A stretch of DNA of 64,000 nt. Origin: Anolis sagrei (Eukaryota; Chordata; Lepidosauria; Squamata; Anolidae). Shown here piece after piece: positions 33,204-45,829 of this stretch. Each line of letters opens with the position of its first letter. Positions within the stretch are counted from its first letter, which is position 1. Location: contig NC_090023.1 of assembly GCF_037176765.1 (NCBI RefSeq), positions 215,386,506-215,450,505 on the forward strand, given 5' to 3'. The notes under the pieces were generated by a model. The model was given only the letters and a program-made list of their open reading frames with translations. It was not told where the DNA came from and did no database searches. Position numbers and translations under genes: made by a program.

Positions 33204-36200
33204 GTGACTAACTGTATTTTTCACTGTTCTATAGAAGGCTGCAGGGCTCAGGAAACTATAGGGTCGTTCTTCTAAGTAGACAGTTACTTTGCATACACAG
33301 GAACCTAAAAGTATATTGCATTACAGTTCGGTCTAACCCAGTGCTTATCAGTTATCTCATGTGCGGGATCAGGTCAGCATTTATGTTTTTTCCAGTGTGC
33401 CAAGGACCAAAAACCATCTTTGGTCATCATAATTGGAATTTCTTCTTTCTTTCTTGGAAAGTGGCTTAGGCAGTCCCCCTTTGATAGTCTAACCTACATC
33501 TGCTCATTGTTTCTTGATTGTTTTTTATCTTAGCATTTGATTGGTACTAATGGTATCTGCCATTTGCTGTTCTAACATGATGATAGCTTTTGTTACTTCC
33601 ATTTGGATTATTCCTTGCTGACTTTCCATCAGTACGCAGCTTTTACTCATACAATTGAAGGTTTTTAAAGAAAAGGCTTTGATTTTACAGTTTGGAATGC
33701 TTTTTCTTAATTTTAACTGCATATTTTAAATGGTTTTAAATATTGCTAATATTTTTATTCTATTTTAATGTTGATTTGTAGTATGTTTTATTTTAAATTT
33801 GTAAGCTGCCTTGCCTCCCAGTTTTGTGAGGAAAGCAGGGTATAAATAAAAAAAAAGATTATGTTTAAGGTTGTTAAGGTAAATTTTGTTTGCTTTGGGG
33901 CTGAATTTAAACTGAAAGTAACATAAAGCCGAATTACAATGATGACAAAGATTTGTTGGAAAGTGGAAAGTCTCAATGAAAAGCAACTGTTTAACTTTGC
34001 AATCATTAAATTGCACACCACCTGATTCTCCTTGTCTTGTCTTCCTTTTTAATTGAATTAAACCACTTCTAATATCTAATATTCAACCATTTTTCTTAGA
34101 TTCCTTTTGTTAGGTTCTTGCTTTTACCTTCTGTCCTGCTAAGTCTGATTTGTATCATATTATTAAGATGGAGGCCAAACTATACTAAAGTTGAATTTAT
34201 CAAAGTATGTAGACAAGTGACTTGAAGGCACATGCGCGCACACACATAGGAAAAATATAGTGGCACAGTACTTAATTTCTTAGTTATTTATATTGGATAA
34301 GTTACAGGATGTCTAATGTACATGAGTGCAATTAATGCTGTTAAACCACTCCCCAGAAAAAGGGCTTGCATGAGGGATAAACAAGTTGTCATACAAGTTG
34401 GAAGAAAAGCTATTGTCTATTAATGCTGGATTTTTTCTATGAAATAGGACCAACTGGCAGTGGGAAGACAACCTTCATCAGCGAATATGCCCTAGATCTC
34501 TGCATGCAAGGAGTGAACACTCTGTGGGGTAGCTTTGAGATCAACAATGTGCGCTTGGCCAAGGTCATGCTTACCCAGTTTGCTATGGGGAGACTGGAGG
34601 AGCAGCTGGACAAATTTGATGAATGGGCAGACAGATTTGAGGATCTTCCACTCTACTTCATGACTTTCCATGGACATCAGAATATCAAGTAAAGTTGAGG
34701 GTGACAATTTTCCCTTTATATGCTATAGGTTGTTTCTTCTTGGTGGGATGAAGTGATAGATGTGGAGGGATGCTTTAGCCAACTGTGATAGGATGGTGAT
34801 CCCATTCTTGTTTATTTGGAAGGAAGCCTTGAGGGGCTTCCTTCCTATATATATGTTTTTTTTTAAAGCTGTGGAGCCCTTTTTGAAGGAAATGTCTCTT
34901 GTGGAGCCCCAAGAAACATTTGGGCACAAGGACCGCATTGCATTTTAAAATTTGACAGATGGACCGGGCCAGTGGCAGATGGATGGAGAATGTTTGTGTG
35001 AACTAATTTCTAAAAAAAATGAACAAATTCTTATTCACATGCCATGGTAGTGCCAGCGGCATCGAAGCACAGTTTGAGAATTGCAGATCTAGAGACACAA
35101 GGAAATCTCTGCCATCAAAATAAGCAATGCTAGGCTTGGGACCAATGGGTCTTGATGTTATTTGCCACTTGCACTCTATCAACATTTTGGACTAATATTC
35201 CAAGCCCACTTGCACTAAGATAGAATTGTGGGGAAGACACAATGTTGGCTGTCATTACCAGTTTCTGTCAGCTTCAAAAATGAAGCAATATCCCTTCGCC
35301 TGAACTATACTTTATTTCTTTGCTTGAGATATACTATAGAACACTGTCACAATGTATGAGTAATACCTGAATATCTTGGGAAATCTATAACTTTTTAATC
35401 TGGTTTCTCACCACCATTGCCTCCGACTGTTGGCATCTCGCTCACTGTCCTGAGTTGTTGGCTTATATATCTGTGCCCTGAATAATTTGTAAGATAACCC
35501 CCAGTGGCGCAGTGGGTTAAACCGCTGAGCTGCTAAACTTGTTAACCTAAAGGTCACAGGTTCAAATCCGGGAAGTGGCGTGAGCTTCCGCTGTTAACCC
35601 CAGCTTCTGCCAACCTAACAGTTTGAAAACATGCAAATGTGAGTAGATCAATAGGTACCACTCTGATGGGAAGGTAACGGCGCTCCATGCAGTCATGCAG
35701 GCCACATGATTTTGGAGGTATCTAAGGACAATGCCGGCTTTTCAGCTTAGAAATGGAGATGAGCACCAACCCCAGAGTTGGACACGACTGGATGTAATGT
35801 CAAGGGGAAACCTTTACCTTTATTCATATATCAGATATTTTTATGGGGAGCAGACTGGAATATTAAGTCTCAGCTACCAAAGATCTCTTGTTTGATTGAC
35901 CTTTAATTCAATCTTTTCTTAACTGGAATATACACTTCTGTTTAAAGGGATTTTGTGAACCTTTTATTCCATGCAGGACAGTGATGGATACCATGAAGCA
36001 TGCTGTGTACATGTATGATATCACCCATATAATTATTGACAATCTTCAGTTCATGATGGGTCAGGAGCAGCTCACAGTGGACAGGTAAACCCTCTACCTT
36101 CATACTTCTTTTGGCCTATAGTCAATGGGTAGAATTCAGTATCAGTATCATGTAAGGAGACTGCAAAGGAGAAGGATAATAATTCCCCTCCCATTCCATT

Positions 36201-38607
36201 GATTTAAACAGAAGGACGTGATTGGATTTCTCCTGCACCAATTCTCTTCAACAATGTGTCCTTCCGACTTCTTTTATTTAGCCTCTCACTTTCCTTGTGG
36301 TATAATGGCCTGAAATCTATCCCATTGTTCATGTTTCAGATATATATATCAGTCCAACCATAATCAGGTTTCTTACAGCCTGTAATAGACATAATGCTCT
36401 CAATTGTTTTATCATGGTTATACAATTGCAAAACAATTTGTAGGACTACTTGCTTATTTCCCCACTTGTCTCTTCTGGAGGCCAGAGTCATCCATTAACC
36501 ACGGTTAATTTTTATTTTGGCTGATATCACAAGCAAACTTGTTTAATGTAATTCAAAGCTGTTTTCAAATCCTAGTATTTCCTTATTTTAAAATATTAAT
36601 AAACATGAAAATTTCATTTGTAAATGCATCTCTGTAAACCTAACACTATAGAATTAATACATGTCTTCTGTTATAGTCATCACATTTAATTACTCATTTA
36701 GCTTTCACCACATTCGTTTTGCTCTCCGTATGTCTAAGAGACAGCATAGAATAAGAGTGTTGAACTAGTGCAATGGCAAACTAGATTCAAATCCTTCAGC
36801 TTTGGAAACTCATTGGTTATTCTTGAGCAAGCAACACTTTCTCAGTCTTAGAGGAACTCTGTATCAAGCTCCGGCCCCCCTGGTGGTGCAGCGGGTTAAA
36901 CTGCTGAGCTGCTGGACTTGTTGACCGAGAGGTTGGCACTTCAAATCTGGGGAGTGGGGTGAGCTCCTACTGTTAGGCCCAACCTAGCAGATTGTAAAAA
37001 TACAAGTGTGAGTAGATCTATAGGTACTGCTTCTGCGGGAAGGTAATGGCGCTCCATGCAGTCATGCTAGCCACATGACCCTGGAATTGTCTACAGACAA
37101 CGCTGGGGCTCTTCGACTTGAGCACCACTCCCCAGAGTCAGACACAACTAGACTTATATCAGGGGAGACCTTTACTGTATCAAGCCCCCTATTTATCAAT
37201 TGTGCCAAGCAAACCTTACGATAGCTTTGTCCTTGAGTCAGAGCCAACAAATATTTTGAAGAGGGAAGGCTGATTTAGGTAAAAAAAGCCTGCTACAGTG
37301 ACTCTAGAACTTATTCACGTGCCTTATCCTGAGATTATCTTGTCAGAATCTTAGAAATAGATTCTAAGTTTGTGAGTTAATGTTTCAGTTGCTCTTAGAT
37401 ATACCCATTTTGAAACAAATCATACTAGCAACATTATGAATTATTATTATGGGACTTGTGAGATTATTCTGATGTATTTGGGACTGTATGTGACTTCCAG
37501 AATTTTTCTGTTTAACATTATCCAAAAAATTCATTCTAGAAGATAAAACCCTTTAATAGGGTTTCTGTGAGTTTTCTGACCTCAGAGATCACAATCTCTG
37601 AGGATGCCTACCTTAGATGCAGGCGAAACGTCAGGAGAGAATGCTTCTGGAACATGGCCATACAGCCCAGAAAACTCACAGCAAGCCAGTGATTTTGGCC
37701 ATGAAAGCCTTTGACAATACAACCTCTTAATACTTTGTCCAGTGATTAGTTGATTTTCTGACAATAGCATCAACATATAATATTTAACTTGCTTTAACTA
37801 TAGTTGATACTAGGTGTAGGTTAAAGAACTGCACGTGACCCTCCTGTCTTTGGTCCTTACTGGAGCATCAATTTCACTACCTTCATAACCTCAGCTAAAC
37901 TTTATATCAACTATATTTCCAGTTGGTGGAAAACATCCAGTTTCTAAACTATCTTTCTTCAGTTAGGTGTTTGTGTACTTTTTTACTTGCCTTCTGAAAT
38001 ACCTTGAACTTTAAACAGCAAGTTGTCTTTATTTCTCCACACTCTGTTCCAGGCTTGCTGTACAAGACTACATCGTGGGTACTTTCCGGAAGTTTGCCAC
38101 AGAAAACAGTTGCCACGTGACTCTGGTCATTCACCCCAGGAAGGAAGATGAAGAGAGAGAGCTACAGACAGCCTCAATATTTGGGTCTGCGAAGGTGAGT
38201 ACTTGTTAGTAAAGATTTGTGAGGAAGTGGGTGACTACAAAATCACTGTTCCTTGCTCTAGCCAAAGGATTCTTCTTACGCCTCCTCTGCAGGCCAGCCA
38301 AGAAGCAGATAATGTGCTGATCCTGCAGGACAGGAAGTTGGTGACAGGCCCAGGCAAGCGCTATCTGCAGATCTCGAAGAACCGCTTTGATGGCGATGTG
38401 GGGATCTTCCCCCTGGAGTTCAGCAAAACCTCCCTCACTTTCTCCTCCCCCATCAAGGCCAAAGCAGTCAAGTTGAAGAAAATGAAAGATGACAACGATG
38501 TGCCACCTAAGAAAGCTGCTACAGGTGGGGCTTCAAAGAAGCAACGGTCTCAATCACCCAACCGCACAACCCCAGAGAGCTCTCCTAATGAACCTGTCAA
38601 AACGTGA
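32009..38607 (+). CDS. TWNK: Twinkle mitochondrial DNA helicase, complete coding region
   Basis: Hexameric 5'-3' replicative helicase of mitochondrial DNA, acting in the matrix at nucleoids with POLG and mtSSB. Five exons (32009-33203, 34448-34688, 35977-36084, 38053-38194, 38293-38607) join in phase to give 666 aa (human 684). The N-terminus [18 protein letters not shown] is a likely targeting peptide. Residues about 30-340 form the primase-like domain, thought inactive in vertebrates. The RecA-like helicase has Walker [10 protein letters not shown] (Lys405) across the exon 1/2 junction and Walker B IIIDN (Asp500). It continues [11 protein letters not shown] and [15 protein letters not shown], and ends in a basic Lys/Ser-rich tail. 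The ATG is placed by the human-like start, five bases after a possible splice acceptor. It diverges from MRPL43. Confidence 0.96.
33787..33855 (+). repeat. LINE 3' tail fragment
   Basis: gtaagctgccttgcctccca, gtataaataaaaaaa; L2/CR1-like ending, old. Confidence 0.5.
34448..34688 (+). CDS. TWNK: TWNK exon 2: Walker A and early helicase core
   Basis: Acceptor tatgaaatag, donor aa/gtaaag. It completes GGA and reads [18 protein letters not shown], then [19 protein letters not shown] and [17 protein letters not shown]. Phase in 2, out 2. Confidence 0.95.
35499..35822 (+). repeat. tRNA-derived SINE type A
   Basis: ccagtggcgcagtgggttaa to gttggacacgactggatgta and ggggaaacctttaccttta. In TWNK intron 2. 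Confidence 0.85.
35977..36084 (+). CDS. TWNK: TWNK exon 3: Walker B
   Basis: Acceptor ttattccatgcag, donor ag/gtaaac. It reads [17 protein letters not shown], then [14 protein letters not shown]. The Walker B aspartate is codon 500. Phase in 1, out 2. Confidence 0.95.
36735..37262 (+). repeat. SINE type C interrupted by SINE type A
   Basis: Type C (agagtgttgaactagtgcaa, attcaaatccttcagc) is split by type A at 36873-37175. tgtatcaagc(t/c)cc flanks the insert (36860-36872, 37176-37188). Confidence 0.75.
37563..37725. mobile_element. Penelope-like end with short inverted stub
   Basis: Right end gcaggcgaaacgtcaggaga, acagcccagaaaactcacag, tggccatgaaagcctttgac; left stub tttctgtgagttttctg is its inverse. 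Confidence 0.7.
38053..38194 (+). CDS. TWNK: TWNK exon 4
   Basis: Acceptor tctgttccag, donor aag/gtgagt. It reads [19 protein letters not shown], then [19 protein letters not shown] and TASIFGSAK. Phase in 1, out 0. Confidence 0.95.
38293..38607 (+). CDS. TWNK: TWNK exon 5 with stop
   Basis: Acceptor cctcctctgcag, phase 0. It reads [36 protein letters not shown] and [15 protein letters not shown], then a low-complexity basic tail. Stop TGA is at 38605. The frame open from 38203 includes intron sequence before 38293. Confidence 0.95.
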   Translation, partial: ASQEADNVLILQDRKLVTGPGKRYLQISKNRFDGDVGIFPLEFSKTSLTFSSPIKAKAVKLKKMKDDNDVPPKKAATGGASKKQRSQSPNRTTPESSPNEPVKT

Positions 38608-39058
38608 AGAGATGCAGAACATTATTCCAAAGGATTGGAACCCAGCAAAATCACTGCCCCCTTTGCCTGATTACAGCAATCAATAATTGGACTTCAAGCA
38701 GAGATAATGGCCGGATCATTCCTGCCCATTTTTGCTTCTTTCTTGTTAGAATCAGGTATGAGAAATCTTTGAGAGATAGATGGACAGTAGCAAGATTTGT
38801 AATATCTTCTGTTATCAAGCAATAAGCTGGAGAAGAAACAGATTTCTTCTCATTTCCATCCCAAGTGGAAACAAACGGACTGAGATCACATACCTCATAG
38901 GGAAGAGTCCACTGTGATAGGCACAGAGAAGTGCCCTATTTTGTGGCCTCTGGTCACGTCTAGTTAATATTTGGTTGCTGTACACAACCAGTGATGCACA
39001 AAAAAGGTATCAGAATAGGAATGTTGTTTAAATGATTTCTGCACTAATAAGTGAACAA

Positions 39059-39064
39059 AATAAA
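39059..39064 (+). terminator. Probable TWNK polyadenylation signal
   Basis: AATAAA lies about 450 bp past the TWNK stop, followed by a T/G-containing stretch (attacattgttggcttgg). It is the first good signal in this 3' UTR. Confidence 0.6.
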
Positions 39065-39604
39065 GATGGTTGCAAACATGTAAAGTATTACATTGTTGGC
39101 TTGGGGTTGCAGGTGCTGCTTGGACACTTTTATACTCCTATAAGCTTTTGGCCATGCATTCTGAGAGTTTTAGTTGGAAAAATAAATTCTTAAATTCTGG
39201 GAACACACCTCCATCACAAGACCACTGGTTAAAACTAATGCTATGAGAGAAGTTTCATTTTCCCAAGATACAGGATTTCAGTGGCAAAATGATGGGTTGA
39301 ACTCAAGAGGAATCTGTGAAGCCTAGACATAAAGGAGCCACTGAGTCAGCCCAGATATTGACAGATGTATGAGTCTATGAATTATAGAGTTAGAATAAAG
39401 TATTAGCTTGAAGAGGGTCAGCCTGAAAAGCCTGCACTACAAAGTACTTTTTGCCTTATGTATCTATTGGGTTCTGAGCTAAAATGTTAAACTCTGTATG
39501 GATTCTGATACGGAGTGTGCTTAAAGGAAGACACCCTCGCATTATTTAAGTATTCCTAAGGTGCCTGTTGAAAAATTACTATTCTGAAACGTAATGTGGC
39601 ATTG

Positions 39605-39943
39605 GGCCCTCTGGTGGCGCAGCGGGTTAAATCGCTGAGCTACTGAACTTGGTGACTGAAAGGTTGGCGATTTGAATCCAGGGAGCGGAGCAACCTCCTG
39701 CTGTTAGGCCCAGCTTCTGTCAATCTAGCAGTTCACAAACTTGCAAATTTAAGTAGATCACTAGGTACCGCTTTGGCGGGAAGGTACTGGCACTTCATAC
39801 AGTCAAGCTGGCCACATGACCTTGGAGGTGTCTATGGACAATGCCGACTCTTCGGCTTAGAAATGGAGATGAGCATCACCTCCCCCTCGCCCAGTCCGAC
39901 ACGACTAGACTTAATGTCAGGGGAAAAATTACCTTTACCCTAA
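39605..39943 (+). repeat. tRNA-derived SINE type A
   Basis: ctctggtggcgcagcgggtt to gtccgacacgactagactta and acctttaccc. Confidence 0.82.
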
Positions 39944-40034
39944 TGTGGCATCATGGAAAAAAAAAACCCTTTCAATATTGCTTATGTGTTTTCTCACACA
40001 TTTCAGTTGAAACTTTTCAATTGATTTCCTTATC

Positions 40035-40262
40035 TTGTTGCTGTTATGTGACCTCAAGGTGATTCCAACCTATGGTGACGTTAAGGTGAACCTGTTTTCT
40101 TGGAAAGATTTGTTCAGCAGAGGTTTGCCATTGCTTTCTTCTGACGCTGAGAGAGAGTGACTTGCCCATGGTTACCTATTGGCTGAGTAGGGGGTTTGAA
40201 CCCCGATCTCTAGAGACATAGTCCCAGTGCTCAAAGCACTGACTGTACCATGCTGTCTTCAG
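40035..40262 (-). repeat. SINE type C, reverse
   Basis: gattccaacctatggtgac (tail side), gacttgcccatggttaccta, tttgaaccccgatctctaga (B box reversed). Confidence 0.65.
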
Positions 40263-40628
40263 CTGTTCTCCATCTGAGAAATGAGAGGAGGTATGATAGC
40301 CATGTATAAATATGTGAGAGGAAGCCACAGGGAGGAGGGATCAAGCTTGTTTTCTGCTTCCCTGGAGACTTGGACGTGGAACAATGGCTTCAAACTACAA
40401 GAAAGGAGATTCCATTTGAACATTAGGAAGAACTTCCTGACTGTGAGAGCCGTTCAGCAGTGGAACTCTCTGCCCCGGAGTGTGGTGGAGGCTCCTTTTT
40501 TAGAAGCTTTTAAACAGAGGCTGGATGGCCATCTGTCAGGGGTGATTTGAATGCAGTATTCCTGCTTCTTGGCAGTGGGTTGGACTGGATGGCCCATGAG
40601 GTCTCTTCCAGTTCTATGATTCTATGAT
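40262..40628 (+). mobile_element. CR1-type LINE 3' end
   Basis: Encodes GGMIAMYKYVRGSHREEG and RKNFLTVRAVQQWNSLPRS; ends ggatggcccatgaggtctct, ctatgattctatgat, the CR1 terminal repeat. Confidence 0.88.
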
Positions 40629-40635
40629 CCTTTCT

Positions 40636-40724
40636 TAATTTAACTAACTGCATCATATTTCAATTTAAGGTATAGTCTTAATTTAACTGTAACTGCATCC
40701 ATCATATTTCAATTTAAGGTATAG
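40636..40724. repeat. Tandem duplication, about 44 bp
   Basis: catcatatttcaatttaagg and flanking aatttaact sequence occur twice. Confidence 0.8.
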
Positions 40725-40984
40725 GTGGGATTTTGGATTACAACACCTACAATCCCTAATCTTTTGTCATGCTTAATGGAACAAGTGGGAGATGAAAGCC
40801 AAATCTCTAATTCTGGCTCAACCGAAGTTAGTGTTGAAAAATGATTCTTGGAAATAGTTCCAATGTAATAAATGTTACTTTCTGAAAACCAATTTCAAAA
40901 ATAAACAAAATGCAAAGGTTGTGAGACTGACTTGGGAATCAAGTGTATTTCTTGACTTGGGACTTGGGAATCAAGTGTATATCT

Positions 40985-41037
40985 CTACAGATCATTAAAA
41001 AGCTGCAAAACTGTTGCAGCTTTTTAATGATCTGTAG
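40985..41037. repeat. Perfect 24-bp inverted repeat
   Basis: Arms 40985-41008 and 41014-41037 (ctacagatcattaaaaagct and onward) with a 5-nt loop aactg. Confidence 0.9.
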
Positions 41038-41546
41038 AACTCTTCTGTGAAGAAATCTAAACTGATTTGGTGTGACTTTATACATATCCTGGGAAGCAGA
41101 CACATATGTAGCTTGAAATACGTAATCTTTGCAGGTCACTGAAACTACGCATTACATGATGTTTTGATAGATATTGTGTAATTATTTAATGTTTTAATGT
41201 TTTAAAAAACCTTTTGTACTTTATGTCTGATGCTTTTCATGTTGTCCACAAGAGGTCAGCCTGCGTCTTGTTTTCCCTGCACATTTTCAAATGTAAAGTC
41301 CTACAATTCCTCTAAAAAGTGCCAAGCCTTGGCATACTGCTCATCTCCCAAGAAGAAAACGTCTTCTGATTTCCTGGCTACAGTCTGCGTCTGCAATCAT
41401 CTTTGCGCCTAGAAATACAAACTCTGTCACTGCCTCCACGTTTTCTCCCTCTATTTGCCAGTTATAAATTAGTCTTGCTGCCATAATCTTGGGGTTTTTT
41501 ATGTTTAAAACCTTATGTCAAGCTCAAGTTTATTCAATGCTTAGGC

Positions 41547-42059
41547 CAGGGGTCCTCAAATAAGGCCCGAGGGCCAGATATGGCCCTCCAAGGTCATTTA
41601 CCCGGCCCTCACTCAGGGTCAACCTAAGTCTGAAACGACTTGAAAGCACACAACAATCCTATCTCATCAGCCAAAAGCAGGCCCACACTTCCCATTGAAA
41701 TACTGGTAAGTTTATATTTGTTAAAATTGTTCTTCATTTTAATAATTGTATTATTAAGTGTTTTTTGCACTACAAATAATTTATTTACTATTTATTTAAA
41801 ACATTTATATTCCGCCCTTCTCACCCCGCAGGGGACTCAGGGCGGAGCACAACATATATATACGGCACACATTCAATGCCATAAATATATACAAACATTA
41901 AAATCACTTATATTCACGTTGAAATTTGCTTAAAAAAATAAGATATGTGCAGTGTGCATAGGAATTAATTCAGTTTTTTTTTTCAAATTATAATCTGGCC
42001 CTCCAACAGTTTGAGGGACTGTGACCTGGCCCTCTGTTTAAAAAGTTTGAGGACCCTTA
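41547..42059. mobile_element. hAT-type element with a LINE tail inserted
   Basis: Ends caggggtcctcaaataagg and aaaagtttgaggaccctta; flanks gcttaggc/acttagac. The insert 41777-41935 is a LINE 3' fragment (ccgcccttctcaccccgc, ggggactcagggcgg). Confidence 0.65.
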
Positions 42060-42639
42060 ACTTAGACCATAGGTCTTTCACATATAAGGCAAACAAATTA
42101 ATACATTAAAACCAGATTATTAAATACAATATAAAATACACCATTACAATCCTATATAAATCATTAAAATACTACATTTATCAATGGCGAGATACATCCT
42201 TAAAATACTCCATAAAATACTGCATGGACTAGCACCTGCATAACTAAAAACATGGTAAAACCAAGTAAATATAGCATTATTATAACTTAATTAGGGTGTG
42301 TGTGTATGTATACAATATATGGGACTAACTGTACCATATTGTTTGGGAAAAATCAAGGCAGTTTTGAAAAGCTGTGCAATACTTGTGTGAGTATGGCATA
42401 AGTCTCACATTTTTCCCATTTTGTTTTGAAAGCTTTGGTGCCAGCATGGGACCAGGTCAAAATGAAGTGAAGGAGATAAGTGCTTTTTCAGCTGTCCCAG
42501 TTGTCTTCCTTGTTCAAGCGTTTTAGCCTATTACAATATGATTTGATAGTCTCCCTCCTCTGCCCTTAGTAATGCAACTCCAGGGGCTAGCCCTTTAAGT
42601 CTAGAGTCTTATGGCAAGTTAAGCATTGAGGAAAGTACT

Positions 42640-42872
42640 GTGGTGTAAGATTTTGTGAGCTAGCATGGTCTAATGGTTTGAGTGCTAGATTACAACTCAG
42701 GAGGACAAGGTTCAGATACCTGCTCAGCCATGAAAATCTTCTGGGTGACCTTCGGTAAATCACACTCTCTCAGCTTCAGAATATAGTAAATTTTGCTAAG
42801 AAACTCTGATAGGTTTGGCTTAAGGTTACCCAAAGCTGAAAACAACTTGAAGGCACACAATAACAACAAAGA
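42640..42872 (+). repeat. tRNA-derived SINE type C
   Basis: gcatggtctaatggtttgag (A box), gacaaggttcagatacc (B box), ctcagccatgaaaatcttct, tail acttgaaggcacacaataac (Bov-B-like). Confidence 0.8.
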
Positions 42873-43271
42873 TTTTGTTGACTGGGATGATAACAGTGTT
42901 TGGTGAATCACCTGAATACACACAGGTCATCTTGGGGTTTGGAAAAAAGGGTAAGGGATTATAAAGTTAGGTTGAAGGGAAATATAAACTGTATGGTCTG
43001 GATTCAATTTTCTCCTAGTTGCTCTTTATATTTTCCCTGCCATTAATTGTAAGTCGGTAAAAAGTAATATACCAAAACTATTCATGCATTGAATGAAGTG
43101 GTCTCCAAATTATGAAAAAGCACACCATAGTAAGTATGGCAGTCTTCAAAGTGCTCTAGACTATTGTTGTTTTTTTTATACAACAGTGTTCCAAAATTTT
43201 TATACAGTTTACTCATCTGTGTCCAAAATAAGAGACAGTCCACTTCTACTTTTACTAACTTTTTAAATTAC

Positions 43272-43842
43272 TGTATTTACTCAAGTATAAGCCTAGATTT
43301 TCAGCCTATTTTTTAGGCTGAAAAAGCCCCCCTCAGCTTATACGTGAGTCAAGGTTATTTATTATCTTACTTTATTATTATTATTATTATTAGTAGTAGT
43401 AGTAGTAGTAGTACATTTATAATTTAACTTTATTATTGTTTTTTTACCTTTATTATTTTACTCTATTATCAATGTCATTTCATTTTCAGTATTTTACTCT
43501 ATTATTATTATACATTTATTATTTTACTCTCTTTATTATTGTTATTGGAACGATACGTAAACACATTTACATTGAAGAAGGTTAGAACAATGGTTTAATC
43601 AGAGTTGGACAGTCTTATCTTAAATCACAGTTTTATGTAAATATTCAAAAACATTGATCCTACTGATGCCTCACTTAATGTAGTTTTATTGGTATCTATT
43701 TTTATTTTGAAATTTACCAGTAGCAGCTGCATTTCCCACCCTCGGCTTATACTCGAGTCAATACGTTTCCCCAGTTTTTTTGTGGTAAAATTAGATGCCT
43801 CGGCTTATATTCGGGTCAATATTCGAGTTTATACAGTAGTAT
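43272..43842. mobile_element. Non-autonomous DNA element (ctcaagtataagcc ends)
   Basis: tactcaagtataagccta at left; attcgagtttatacagta at right, with repeated cggcttatactcgagtcaa motifs. The middle is (ATT)n/(AGT)n-rich. Superfamily not determined. Confidence 0.6.
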
Positions 43843-44151
43843 TCTGGAAAGGTTACGTGGAGGTCATTGTTATTTCATGTTGGCATGTGTGATTTTATTA
43901 TAGCTTATCCTTCCCATAGTAAGTATTGCTTTGTATTCCTTCTCCCTGGTGTTATACTGGCATTAGGAGCATGGATCTTTTCATAGGTTGCAAAACCCCC
44001 CACCATCACTAATCACTTTATATGCTAGCTGAAGATAAGGAAAGTCAGTAACATTTGAAGGGAGCATAAGTACCTCACCTTTGAGCTACTCTGCTATTGT
44101 ATCCGGAAGCCCATGACCAGGGAATAGGTAACCCTTTGTGCACTCTCAGGG

Positions 44152-44289
44152 CCCTTCCACACAGCCCTATATCAAGGCAGAAAATTCCACAATATCTGCT
44201 TTGAACTGGGTTATCTGAGTCCACACTGCCATATATTCCAGTTCAAAGCAGATAATGTGGGATTTTATTCAGCTGTGTGGAAGAGGCCT
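44152..44289. mobile_element. Palindromic MITE (cccttccacacag type)
   Basis: gggcccttccacacagccct to agctgtgtggaagaggcct; arms tatctgctttgaactgg and complement. Confidence 0.8.
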
Positions 44290-45218
44290 CAGATGCTCCA
44301 ACTTAGTTTTAGTAAGAGTGCTTTGTTCTTTGTTGCAAGGATGAAAGCGGAAGATCTTGGTCAACATCTTGTATGAATTATCTGCTGGGAGAAGAGGAAA
44401 AGGACTTGGCCACAGTTTGGTGGGAACTGGAAATGAATTAAGGGTATAAAGAAAGAGAATGTGAACTTGGTCTGAGAGCTGAATCTGAGCCACAGGCAGG
44501 GTCTCTCTATGAGAAGACGGTTCAGTCTCTTGATTCCACTAGTTTCAAGTTGGCAGTGTGGGAGATCTGGAGTCCAATCCTTTCCTATTGCCACAATGCA
44601 TTGAATAGCACTCCCCCACACCAAAGCTTCTCCAAAATAGTTCTGCATCAAGATCGATGGCTTGAGTTAGAATCGGAATTGGAAGTGGAATTGAAACTGA
44701 ACTTATTGGAAGCTGAGCCATGCCTGGAAGCTGTTTCCATTGCTAGCTGCTGTAACTGAAGCATGATTCAATTGCAAATTTCTATTTTTCCAAAGAGGAG
44801 CACAAACAACGTATTTGTATCTGGAGGGGAAGAATGTGTATGTGAATCACTGAATCACATCTGTTCTTTATCTTACCCTTTTATCCTCACAAGAACCCTG
44901 TAAATGCGGTTAAGGGGAGAGACCCCAAGGATGGAGCCTGATGGAGGATCTGAGAATATACACCTCTTATAGAGCAACTGTAGAATTAACACCGTTTTAA
45001 CACTACATTAACTGACATTGCTCAATTCAATGGTATTGTGGGAGTTACAGTTTTATAAAGCCTTTAAGCTTCTCAGTCAAAGGCTTAGTGCCTCACCAAA
45101 CTACTACTCATAGGATACTATAATATTGAACCATGAGAATTAAAGTGGTGTCAAACTGAATTAATTTTACAGTATAGGTGCACCCATAATTTACACTTAT
45201 ATTTCAGGTACCTGTCTA

Positions 45219-45352
45219 CAATAGGGTTGGGGGACGTTTAGCCCTTCAGAAGAATACAACTCCCATAATTCTGTACCACTAGCCATGGTGGCTGGGGCTT
45301 CTGAGAGTTGAACCCAAACACATCTGGAGGGCTAGGATTTCCACAGTCCTGG
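45219..45352. mobile_element. Old palindromic hAT-like MITE
   Basis: agcccttcagaagaatacaa, then tgagagttgaacccaaacac and tctggagggctagga are approximate complements. Confidence 0.5.
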
Positions 45353-45829
45353 CCTATTCCCAACTGATTGAAGAATCAGGCAGAGATAGGCACTAAAATT
45401 GGTTGTAGAATGCCGGAAAATCTTTTCACAATTAACTTAGTTGTGCAATATTTGGGTTCCCTGAATCTTTTCTTTGAGGAGTTTGGGAAAGCTCTTTAAA
45501 ACTTTAAAAGAATCTATGTGCACAATAGGCATTAACTTCCCAAAATCCATTTGCTTTAGCTACTACTATCAGCTTGATCTGAAAACCAGCTAAACTTAGT
45601 TTAAAGCTGCTTGGGTTCCTTTGATCCCAAGCGGATTACATAAAGTATTCCTGCTAACTGGCTTGTTAATTAGGTGGCTTATTTCTTTAAAGCAGTGCTT
45701 CCTCCAAAGTTGGAATTTCTAGAATTCTGACCCAATCATATTTCCTGTACAAAAGTAAACTTGGGATCACTTGTTAAGATTGACACATAAGATGTTCTAT
45801 ATAATTGCAAGTGTTATAAACTTTGAACA

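Noticed and set aside
38203-38292. Upstream extension of the TWNK last-exon frame
   Set aside because: It is intron between a good donor at 38195 and acceptor at 38292; human Twinkle continues directly from FGSAK to ASQEAD.
44269-44759. Overlapping frames of 74-96 codons
   Set aside because: No family resemblance, start inside a MITE, no splice signals.
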